Source: Vulcanimicrobiota bacterium
GTDB lineage: Bacteria; Vulcanimicrobiota; Vulcanimicrobiia; Vulcanimicrobiales; Vulcanimicrobiaceae
Direction of reading: 5' to 3'
DNA length: 5,131 nt
Assembly: GCA_019245995.1 (NCBI GenBank)
Contig: JAFAQW010000028.1
Span: 1-5,131 of the forward strand
Part shown: positions 1 to 5,044 of the stretch, in pieces
Layout: each line of letters begins with the position of its first letter
Numbering within the stretch: position 1 is the stretch's first letter
Position numbers and translations under genes: made by a program
Notes under the pieces: model-generated
Told to the model about the DNA's origin: nothing
What the model saw: the letters and a program-made list of their open reading frames with translations, nothing else
Databases searched by the model: none

Positions 1-422
1 GAGCACGGTCCGTTCCAGCGCTGGGCGATGCGCGATCAACGCGATGGGGTCGAGCGGTGAATCCTCGTCGGCAATGCGGTCCCCCGTATTGCCATACACC
101 CAGTAGCCGCTCGTATACAACAGGGCCTTCCCGCTGCCGGCCAGCGACTCGATCAGTACGTTGAGCGCGGCGCTTTCGACCGCCGCGACCTCGGCGCCGT
201 TGTACTGTACGGCGTAGACCACCGCGTCGGCGTCTCGCGCAGGATCCTTTAGCGATTGTGGCGCCGTGATGTCGCAGGGTGCGGACTCCACGCCGTTGTC
301 GCGCAGGCTCTTCGCAGCGTCTTGGGTCCGCGCGGAGCCGACGACCGAGTCGCCGCGCTTGCGCAGCGCCGCGACCAGGGCAGAGCCGACGTAGCCCGTG
401 GCGCCGATTACAAAACACGCAT
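1..422 (-). CDS. NAD-dependent epimerase/dehydratase (extended or atypical SDR), partial, apparent frameshift at the start
   Basis: Probably an NAD(P)-binding Rossmann enzyme acting on a small carbonyl or sugar-like substrate; the substrate cannot be inferred. Translating the minus strand from 411 down to 1 gives an unbroken frame starting VIGATGYVGSALVAALRKRG, which contains the GxxGxxG dinucleotide-binding loop. It continues with a D-I-T segment, an AVVYAV strand, and YTSGYWVYG followed by DEDSPLDP, the typical fourth-strand region of this family. The C-terminal part lies outside the window. The expected ATG at 422-420 shares its A with the stop of the upstream gene (TGATG), but its frame reads only M-R-V-L and then TAA. 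One extra T in the TTTT run (412-415) would give MRVFVIGATGYVG. No ATG, GTG or TTG occurs in the long frame between its upstream stop (about 471) and the Rossmann loop. The break is either a true one-base deletion or a sequence error. Family assignment is firm; intactness is uncertain. Confidence 0.8.
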
Positions 423-1177
423 CACTGTTGCGGCGGGAGCTCGGCCCGGCAGCGCGCCATGCCCGGCATCACCGCTCCCGTCACCAGATCTTGCAACGCG
501 CCCATGTCGTGTTTGTCGGTGCCGATCGCCGTCGCGATGCGGCCGGCCGGGGCCGCGCCGATGAGCGAGCCATCCGGTTGCGCGGCCGCGATCGGTGGCG
601 GGGAATCGCCGGGCGACGGAAAGAGCGGATCCCCGAGATTCAACTGGCGCTTCGGCGTGCCGCGCTGCAGGACGACCGCGATCCCGCTGTCGCGCGAGAC
701 CAAGTCGTTTAGCGCCGCGCTCTCATACGTTCCGGAAATGACGTTGAGCCAACGGGCCTGCGCGTCGGCGATGAACTGCAGCGAGGCTTCCATTTGCGCG
801 AGATCCGCGTCGGTTCGCGTGTTCTTCGGTTGTCGGTTCAGACCGTCGAGCAGCGCGTAGATGTGCACGAGGTTGTGCGCCACTTGGTGAACGAGCTGTC
901 CCAACTGGTACTGGTCCATCGTCAGCCCTGCCGTGCTGATCCGCGGGTCTTCTGCCACGCTGTCGAAGGCGAGCTTCGAGAGGGTGGACTTGCTTTCGTC
1001 GATTACGCGGTCGTTGTAGCGCAAGCCGACGACGGCGTTGAGGATGTTGTCGCGAAAGGCTTGGCAGAACGGCGTGGATTTGATGCGGATGATGGTGGGC
1101 GGCGGCGTAGGGGACACCGCGGGCGCGGGGACCTGCGCCACTGCAGCGGCCAACAGCGCTACTGGAAGAATGCTCAT
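422..1177 (-). CDS. Exported protein of unknown function (251 aa)
   Basis: I do not recognise a family. The first 20 residues form a short hydrophobic segment (LPVALLAAAVAQVPAPA) that looks like a Sec signal peptide or membrane anchor, though it lacks the usual Lys or Arg near the N-terminus. A Pro-rich linker (TPPP, about residues 24-27) follows. A mostly helical, polar middle section covers about residues 35-165, and the tail is rich in Pro, Gly and Ala. The mature part has two cysteines, C38 and C243, which could form a disulfide. The ATG at 1177 is supported because the frame has a TAA stop a short way upstream with no other start between; the ribosome binding site is weak (a GGCGG-like stretch). 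The stop overlaps the next gene's ATG as TGATG, so this gene and the epimerase are probably translated as a pair. The gene is very likely real; the function is unknown. Confidence 0.75.
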   Translation of the reverse strand: MSILPVALLAAAVAQVPAPAVSPTPPPTIIRIKSTPFCQAFRDNILNAVVGLRYNDRVIDESKSTLSKLAFDSVAEDPRISTAGLTMDQYQLGQLVHQVAHNLVHIYALLDGLNRQPKNTRTDADLAQMEASLQFIADAQARWLNVISGTYESAALNDLVSRDSGIAVVLQRGTPKRQLNLGDPLFPSPGDSPPPIAAAQPDGSLIGAAPAGRIATAIGTDKHDMGALQDLVTGAVMPGMARCRAELPPQQ

Positions 1178-1305
1178 CGTTTCACCGCCGTTCTCGTCCC
1201 TCCGTGGGGAACCTTAGATTACCACGCAGAGGGCTGACACTCCTGAGGGGGCGGTGTTGCGGGCGACGCTGGGAGACGGAAAGTCACCCGAAGAACGGGC
1301 GGTTC
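1178..1305. promoter_or_regulatory. Divergent intergenic region between the exported protein gene and the propeller lipoprotein gene
   Basis: Two genes point away from each other across 128 bp, so promoters for both must lie here or in the flanking coding ends. I could not find a convincing -35/-10 pair on either strand. The minus strand has only a weak TAATCT near 1220, and the plus strand shows no good candidate. No terminator-like hairpin with a T run is visible. Its role as a promoter region is inferred from gene arrangement alone. Confidence 0.35.
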
Positions 1306-2343
1306 ATGTCTTTTGCCAATGGTAGCGCGGCGCGCGCTTTTGCCGCGATCGCGCTGTTGGCTCTGCCGGCGTGCGGTGCGTCCCCCGGCGGCGCCCTGCC
1401 GGCGCACGTTGGCGACAACTTCGCGGGTTTTGTGACGCGCGATGCACGCGGCACGGTGAAGCTGTTTACGGACACGTTCGGCGATCCGGTGCCGACCGGC
1501 ATTACCGTCGGACCCGACGGCGCGCTGTGGTTTGACGATTCGGGAAACGCCGTGATCGGACGCATCACGCAGCGCGGGAAGTATACGCTGCAGGTGCCGC
1601 CAGGAGTCGAGGTTTCCGACGGCATCGTCACCGGCCCGGACAAGAACGTGTGGTTTACCAGCAACGAATCGAACGCGAAGCTCGGACGCATCACGACGGC
1701 CGGCAAGGTGACGCTCTTTAACGATCCGGGCGGCGCGTATCCGCAGGGAATTACCGTCGGGCCCGACGGCGCTCTGTGGATCGCCGAATCGAACGGCACG
1801 GTCGGACGAATGACGACGCACGGCGCGGTGACGCACTTCACCGTCGCAGCCGTAGACGCGGAGCTCGAGGGAATCGTGAGCGGCCCGGACGGGAACCTCT
1901 GGGTAACGCAGTTTGTCGTCGGCGGTTCTCGCTTTTCCAACAAGGTGATTCGCGTGGCCACCAACGGAAAGCATAAGGCGTTTACCGTTGGATACGGGCC
2001 CAAGTTCATATGCGTGGGACCGGACAAGGCGCTGTGGTTTACCGAGAACTCCGCCAACGCGATTGGACGGATTACGACCGCGGGGAAGTTTGAAGAGTTT
2101 CCGACCGGTTACAAGTATGCCGCTCCCTCAGGGATCGCAGCGGGCCCAGACGGCGCGCTGTGGTTTACGGATTACTCCGGGCGCGCCGGCGTCGGGCGCC
2201 TGACCACCAACGGAAAGTTCACGTTTTACAAGGTGCCGGGAAGCATGCCAAAGCTCGACGAGATTACGCCGGGGCCGCATGCGCGGATGTGGTTTACCGC
2301 GGACCTCGCGCCGAGTGGAATCGGGAAGATAACGGCGCGCTAA
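1306..2343 (+). CDS. Seven-bladed beta-propeller lipoprotein, virginiamycin B lyase (Vgb)-like
   Basis: A 345-aa propeller protein of the streptogramin lyase/NHL type, predicted to be exported and lipid-anchored. The start at 1306 is preferred because it gives a signal peptide at once: R10, the hydrophobic stretch AFAAIALLAL, then a lipobox L20-P21-A22-C23. An in-frame ATG at 1204 would add 34 Arg-rich residues before the signal. Seven blades follow, each with a GPDGALWFT-like strand and an IGRITTxGK-like strand. The marker tryptophans are W75, W116, W158, W199, W244, W286 and W329, spaced 41-45 residues apart. Active Vgb enzymes use His228, Glu268, His270 and Glu284 (known for the family). 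By blade alignment these positions are S275, M314, K316 and D333 here, so streptogramin cleavage is unlikely. A ligand-binding or surface scaffold role is more plausible but unproven. The ribosome binding site is weak. The gene stands alone and converges on the acylphosphatase gene. Confidence 0.88.
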   Translation: MSFANGSAARAFAAIALLALPACGASPGGALPAHVGDNFAGFVTRDARGTVKLFTDTFGDPVPTGITVGPDGALWFDDSGNAVIGRITQRGKYTLQVPPGVEVSDGIVTGPDKNVWFTSNESNAKLGRITTAGKVTLFNDPGGAYPQGITVGPDGALWIAESNGTVGRMTTHGAVTHFTVAAVDAELEGIVSGPDGNLWVTQFVVGGSRFSNKVIRVATNGKHKAFTVGYGPKFICVGPDKALWFTENSANAIGRITTAGKFEEFPTGYKYAAPSGIAAGPDGALWFTDYSGRAGVGRLTTNGKFTFYKVPGSMPKLDEITPGPHARMWFTADLAPSGIGKITAR

Positions 2344-2356
2344 GTTCGAGCCGCCG

Positions 2357-2641
2357 TCAGTGGAGGTCTGCTTTGATAGAGAAACCGGTCTCTCCTAAGA
2401 CGGCGACGGTTTTCGAGCGTACGTCGTCGATGCGCGCGTCCGCCGGGGGATGGGCCAGCACGTCGGCTATGAAGGCATTGAGTACTTCCGACGCGCCCTC
2501 AGCCTCGATCTCCACGACGTTCGTGCCGGCGTTACGCACGAAGCCCTGCACGTCGTAGCGCGCGGCGATCCGCCGCACCGTCGCACGAAAGAAAACGCCT
2601 TGCACGCAGCCTCGAATCTGCACGTTGCGCCGCTCGCGCAT
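2357..2641 (-). CDS. acyP: Acylphosphatase
   Basis: A 94-aa cytoplasmic enzyme of the acylphosphatase family, which hydrolyses the carboxyl-phosphate bond of acyl phosphates (EC 3.6.1.7). The signature GCVQGVFFR at residues 11-19 supplies the phosphate-binding loop and catalytic Arg19. GFVRNAG at 33-39 supplies catalytic Asn37. The 18-residue Arg-to-Asn spacing matches that of known enzymes (R23 and N41 in the human protein). The segment VVEIEAEG (42-49) is the usual next strand, and total length is normal. A longer frame opens at 2740, but the extra 33 residues do not belong to the family. The ATG at 2641 has a GAGG ribosome binding site nine bases upstream, so 2641 is chosen. That site lies within a perfect 6-bp inverted repeat. 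The C-terminus deviates slightly (GFSIKADLH where family members usually have F-x-I-x-Y/R). The gene is monocistronic here, divergent from Uma2 and convergent with the propeller gene. Confidence 0.93.
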   Translation of the reverse strand: MRERRNVQIRGCVQGVFFRATVRRIAARYDVQGFVRNAGTNVVEIEAEGASEVLNAFIADVLAHPPADARIDDVRSKTVAVLGETGFSIKADLH

Positions 2642-2642
2642 T

Positions 2643-2658
2643 GAGTGATACCTCACTC
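2643..2658. repeat. Perfect inverted repeat over the acylphosphatase ribosome binding site
   Basis: GAGTGA-TACC-TCACTC: two 6-base arms separated by 4 bases, ending one base before the acylphosphatase start codon on the minus strand. On that strand it reads GAGTGA-GGTA-TCACTC, so the GAGG ribosome binding site straddles one arm and the loop. It could be a small RNA hairpin that limits translation or a DNA operator site between the divergent genes. The repeat itself is seen directly; any role is inferred. Confidence 0.4.
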
Positions 2659-2687
2659 CGAACATTACTACGCCGCCCGGCGCAGTC

Positions 2688-2717
2688 TTGTTCGGGCTTA
2701 CGCCGGCGTGATAGGCT
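2688..2717 (+). promoter_or_regulatory. Possible promoter for the Uma2-hydrolase pair
   Basis: TTGTTC at 2688-2693 resembles a -35 box. TAGGCT at 2712-2717, preceded by TG at 2709-2710 (extended -10 type), resembles a -10 box, with an 18-bp spacer. Transcription would then start near 2724-2725, only a few bases before the ATG at 2729, giving a nearly leaderless message. This fits the lack of a strong ribosome binding site (only GGTG at 2718-2721). The match to consensus is modest and the organism's promoter consensus is unknown. Confidence 0.25.
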
Positions 2718-2728
2718 GGTGTGCAGCA

Positions 2729-3265
2729 ATGGCGCTTCACGAGATCGTTTTACCGGAAACCAAGCCCGAAACCGAATGGGTGCGCGGCAGGCCGCTGCAA
2801 AAGGTGAGCCCACAGCGCGATCATTCGGTGCTGCAACTGGAGTTTGGCGCAGCATTGCGGTGCTGGGCGCGTGGCCGGGGAGAGGTCGGCACGGAGTGGC
2901 GTTTCCGGATCGCGCCGCCCGGCGAGGTTCGCCGCCCGCTCGTGCCCGACATCTCGTACGTTTCGAACGAGCGGCTGCGCACACTGAGCGACCAGGAGTT
3001 GCAAGTGCCGCCGCTCGCTCCCGACGTCGCCGTGGAGATCCTCTCGCCGGACGACCGGCGCATTGACGTCGACGACAAAATCAGCGTGTATTTGCGCGGC
3101 GGGTCGTCGCTTGCAATCGTAATAGATCCCGCGAATCGCGTGGTCGAGTTGCACGACGCGCGCGGCACCACGCGGCTCGAGGAGAGCGCGACGATCGCGC
3201 ACCCGGCAATGCCGGGGTTCCGCAGTTCGGTGCGCTCGCTTTTTGCGGTGCTGCGACGGAGTTGA
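2729..3265 (+). CDS. Uma2-family PD-(D/E)XK endonuclease-like protein, first copy
   Basis: A 178-aa protein of the Uma2 family (DUF820), which has a restriction-endonuclease fold. The family is abundant in some bacteria and its cellular role is largely unsettled. The expected pattern is present in order: WVRGRPLQKVSP (residues 17-28), the VPDISYV strand with candidate catalytic D74, APDVAVEILSPDD (98-109) with E103, then a helix carrying K117 and Y121 (DDKISVYLRGG), and the closing strand AIVIDP. The candidate nuclease residues D74, E103 and K117 are all kept, so it may be active. The frame is open from a GTG at 2645, but the start at 2729 (MALHEIVLPE) matches the family N-terminus better, and the longer start would overlap the inverted repeat. 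The stop overlaps the hydrolase ATG as TGATG, implying translational coupling. No partner methyltransferase is nearby. Confidence 0.88.
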   Translation: MALHEIVLPETKPETEWVRGRPLQKVSPQRDHSVLQLEFGAALRCWARGRGEVGTEWRFRIAPPGEVRRPLVPDISYVSNERLRTLSDQELQVPPLAPDVAVEILSPDDRRIDVDDKISVYLRGGSSLAIVIDPANRVVELHDARGTTRLEESATIAHPAMPGFRSSVRSLFAVLRRS

Positions 3266-4065
3266 TGCAGCGCTATTTGGCCCGGGACGGGGCCGTCCTA
3301 TCGTATGGCGACGCTGGCGGCGCCGGCTCCCCGGCGCTGTTGTTCGTCCATGGCTGGCAAGGCGATCGCAGCATTTGGGATGCCATTGTTGCGCGCTTGC
3401 GCGAAAAATTTCGCTGCATCGCCGTGGATTTGCGTGGCTTCGGTGCGTCGTCGAGCGCCCGCGGCCCCTATACGTTGGAGCAACACTCCGAAGATTTGCG
3501 CGGCCTCGTCGAATTTTTGCGGTTGGGGCGCGCGGTCGTCATCGGCCATTCGATGGGTGGGAAAATTGCGGTGCGGTTCGCCGTGGACGCGGAGTCGCTT
3601 GTGGAGGCACTGGTGCTCGTGGCGCCGGTGCCGCTCGGCCCGGCGGGGTTCTCGGAAAAGGGCGTCGCGTACTTGCGCGCCACAGCGGGGAACGCTCCGG
3701 CCGCGCGAGCGTGGCTGACGAAGACCATCATGGCGCCGCCCTCTGCGGAGGTTCTCGATCGCCTCTGCACTGTCGCGTCGCGGGCTTCTTCTGCGGCGGT
3801 TGAGCAGTCGTTGGATTCGTGGGTGGAGACGGATCTCTCGGATGAGGCGAAGCGCCTTACCGAGCCCGCGCTCGTGATCGGCTTCCAGCACGATGCGCCG
3901 GAACGCGTCCGCGACAAAGCAGCGGCCCTCTTGCCCAACGCGCGGTTTGAAGAGGTTCAGGACTGCGCGCACTATGCGGTGCTCGAGCAGCCACTGCCGG
4001 TGGCCCAGTTGATCGAGGCCTTCGTGTCGCGGCTAGAAGGGACGCAGCAGCGGCGCGAAGTCTAG
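3265..4065 (+). CDS. Alpha/beta-fold hydrolase
   Basis: A 266-aa cytoplasmic hydrolase of the alpha/beta superfamily (esterase, lipase or C-C hydrolase-like; substrate not predictable). The features appear in order. LLFVHGWQGD at 25-34 is the HG oxyanion loop. CIAVDLRGFGASS (51-63) is typical of the superfamily. GHSMGG at 94-99 is the nucleophile elbow with Ser96. PALVIGFQHD at 201-210 carries the likely acid Asp210. CAHYAVLEQP at 234-243 carries His236. The catalytic triad is therefore Ser96-Asp210-His236. Length is normal. The ATG at 3265 shares its A with the stop of Uma2 (TGATG); a TTG codon just before it would add only one residue. The 3' end runs 33 bases into the convergently transcribed second Uma2 gene. 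The context suggests co-expression with the first Uma2 protein but does not point to a shared pathway. Confidence 0.93.
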   Translation: MQRYLARDGAVLSYGDAGGAGSPALLFVHGWQGDRSIWDAIVARLREKFRCIAVDLRGFGASSSARGPYTLEQHSEDLRGLVEFLRLGRAVVIGHSMGGKIAVRFAVDAESLVEALVLVAPVPLGPAGFSEKGVAYLRATAGNAPAARAWLTKTIMAPPSAEVLDRLCTVASRASSAAVEQSLDSWVETDLSDEAKRLTEPALVIGFQHDAPERVRDKAAALLPNARFEEVQDCAHYAVLEQPLPVAQLIEAFVSRLEGTQQRREV

Positions 4066-4611
4066 CGCGAACGCTCCGGGTGGGTTTCCGTCGGTCCAAA
4101 TCGTTTCGCGATACGGGTCGATGAGCACGACGTAGCCGGTGCCCATTGCGCGGAGTCGCTCGAGCTTTGCGCGCAGCATCGCCGGCTCATCGGTGTACGA
4201 GACGAGCTCGATCGCAACGGAAGGAACGATGGCGACGATTCTTTCGCGTTCTTTCTTCGGTACGGCTTCCCATGTGGAGCGCGGAATCAGCGCGGCGTCG
4301 GGGGAGACAACCGACGTGTCGGGCAGTCGAAAAGCGCCGTTCGAATCGAACGCGATGTAATCGTGCGCCTCCGCCCACTGCACGAGCGACGCCGTGAGCA
4401 ACGCGTTTCGGCGGGACGATTCTCCGCCCGTCGGGGGCGTCACGATTAGGCGCCGGTCCGCGCTGCGCTCGATCTTCCAGCCAGGATTCTCGGCGGAGAT
4501 GCGCAGCAGGTCGTCGTCTCCGGCGGGCAGGTGAATTTGCGCAATCACTCGTTCAATATACCGCGGGAGGCTTGGCGCAACAAGCGCGGCTTCGAGCGCT
4601 GAGACCTGCAT
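4033..4611 (-). CDS. Uma2-family PD-(D/E)XK endonuclease-like protein, second copy
   Basis: A 192-aa Uma2 (DUF820) protein of a different subtype from the first copy. Visible features are SAENPGWKIE (39-48), IVTPPTGGESSRRNA (56-70), the FRLPDTSVVSPDAALI segment (94-109) with candidate catalytic D105, VAIEL (132-136) with E135, the helix LRAKLERL with K149, and VVLIDP (161-166). The K-in-AK(M/L) helix after an ELxS segment is typical of the subtype usually written VVELRSPSD...LQAKM. D105, E135 and K149 are all present, so it may be active. The ATG at 4611 has no visible ribosome binding site. A GTG at codon 22 is possible but has no better site, so the ATG is kept and a leaderless transcript is conceivable. 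The gene is transcribed alone, divergent from the membrane protein operon, and its 3' end overlaps that of the hydrolase gene. Confidence 0.9.
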   Translation of the reverse strand: MQVSALEAALVAPSLPRYIERVIAQIHLPAGDDDLLRISAENPGWKIERSADRRLIVTPPTGGESSRRNALLTASLVQWAEAHDYIAFDSNGAFRLPDTSVVSPDAALIPRSTWEAVPKKERERIVAIVPSVAIELVSYTDEPAMLRAKLERLRAMGTGYVVLIDPYRETIWTDGNPPGAFALDFAPLLRPF

Positions 4612-4648
4612 TATTGGCGATTCAAGCGCAGGGTCCGAGGCGGGCCGT

Positions 4649-4666
4649 CCGGCACTCTATTGCCGG
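4649..4666 (+). promoter_or_regulatory. Hairpin next to a strong ribosome binding site
   Basis: CCGGCA-CTCTAT-TGCCGG is a perfect 6-bp stem with a 6-base loop. Its 3' arm ends inside GGAGGT (4665-4670), a near-ideal Shine-Dalgarno sequence, sharing the two G bases at 4665-4666. If transcribed, the stem could partly cover that site. There is no T run after it, so it is not an intrinsic terminator for the plus strand. The structure is seen directly; the regulatory role is inferred. It could also be a DNA-binding site between the divergent genes. Confidence 0.4.
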
Positions 4667-4676
4667 AGGTAGCGAG

Positions 4677-4697
4677 ATGGGTAACAATCCGAGATGA
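4677..4697 (+). CDS. Possible six-codon leader ORF (MGNNPR) ahead of the membrane protein
   Basis: The best Shine-Dalgarno sequence in this region, GGAGGT at 4665-4670, sits six bases before an ATG at 4677. It is 23 bases from the membrane protein's ATG at 4694, too far to serve it directly. The frame from 4677 reads M-G-N-N-P-R and then TGA at 4695-4697, overlapping the next ATG as ATGA. That is the layout of a leader peptide translationally coupled to a downstream gene. The peptide has no run of a regulatory amino acid, so classic amino-acid attenuation is not suggested. It could instead be a chance ORF, or a sign that the true start is at 4677 with an indel in the sequence. Confidence 0.35.
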   Translation: MGNNPR

Positions 4698-5044
4698 CGT
4701 TACGCAACGTGTTGCGCGCGCAGGGCGGATACTACGTGCTGAGCGGTCTGTTTCCGCTCGTTTCAATGGCGGCGTTCGAACGCGTGACGGGGCCGAAGAG
4801 CGACCGCTGGCTCGTCCAGACGGTCGGGCTGTTGGCGGCGTCGATCGGTGCTTCGCTGCTCATCGGCGCGCTGGAGGAAGAGCCGGATCCCGCCGTGCTC
4901 GTCTTGGCCGTGACCTCGGCGCTGTCGTTTGCCGGCATCGACGTGGCGCACACCCTGCGGCGGCGCATCTCGCCCGTGTATTTAGCGGATGGCGCGGTTC
5001 AGCTGCTCCTTACGTTCATGAGCGTTGGGGCGATGGTCCGATGA
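4694..5044 (+). CDS. Small integral membrane protein, about four helices, uncharacterised family
   Basis: A 116-aa inner-membrane protein with about four hydrophobic segments: residues 11-27, 39-60, 66-87 and 94-115. Charged loops lie between them (RVTGPKSDRW and EEEPDP), with RRR at 89-91 between helices 3 and 4. The block FERVTGPKSDRWLVQTVGLL resembles a small family of bacterial membrane proteins with no assigned function, which I recognise only as hypothetical. The start at 4694 has no close ribosome binding site of its own and is probably reached by coupling from the leader ORF at 4677. The stop overlaps the next gene's start by four bases (ATGA), so it is likely co-translated with the pterin dehydratase. 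Any link to pterin metabolism is inferred from position only. The gene is surely real; its function is unknown. Confidence 0.85.
   Translation: MTLRNVLRAQGGYYVLSGLFPLVSMAAFERVTGPKSDRWLVQTVGLLAASIGASLLIGALEEEPDPAVLVLAVTSALSFAGIDVAHTLRRRISPVYLADGAVQLLLTFMSVGAMVR

Noticed and set aside
1204..1305. Upstream ATG at 1204 for the propeller gene
   Set aside because: It would put 34 Arg-rich residues before a good lipoprotein signal peptide. The ATG at 1306 places the signal peptide correctly.
1219..2057. Two long minus-strand open frames (251 and 257 codons) antisense to the propeller gene
   Set aside because: They mirror the repeated GC-rich blade codons. They show no family motif, and the plus strand has seven regular blades and a lipobox.
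1300..2343. CRISPR-like or DNA repeat array suggested by recurring segments about every 125 bases
   Set aside because: The spacing matches 41-45 codon propeller blades and all copies stay in one reading frame, so this is a protein repeat.
2642..2728. GTG start at 2645 for the first Uma2 gene
   Set aside because: The additional 28 residues do not fit the Uma2 N-terminus and would run through the inverted repeat and candidate promoter.
2642..2740. Longer acylphosphatase reading frame starting at 2740
   Set aside because: The extra 33 residues are not part of the family, while the ATG at 2641 has a well-spaced GAGG site and gives a normal 94-aa enzyme.
1346..3371. GCGATCGC octamers (one near 1346, one near 3362) as the cyanobacterial HIP1 signature
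   Set aside because: I found only two copies, both inside coding sequence. This is too few to argue for a cyanobacterial source.
2729..4611. Restriction-modification or new defence island based on the two Uma2 nucleases
   Set aside because: No methyltransferase, helicase, toxin-antitoxin or phage-defence domain is present, and the neighbours are housekeeping-type enzymes.
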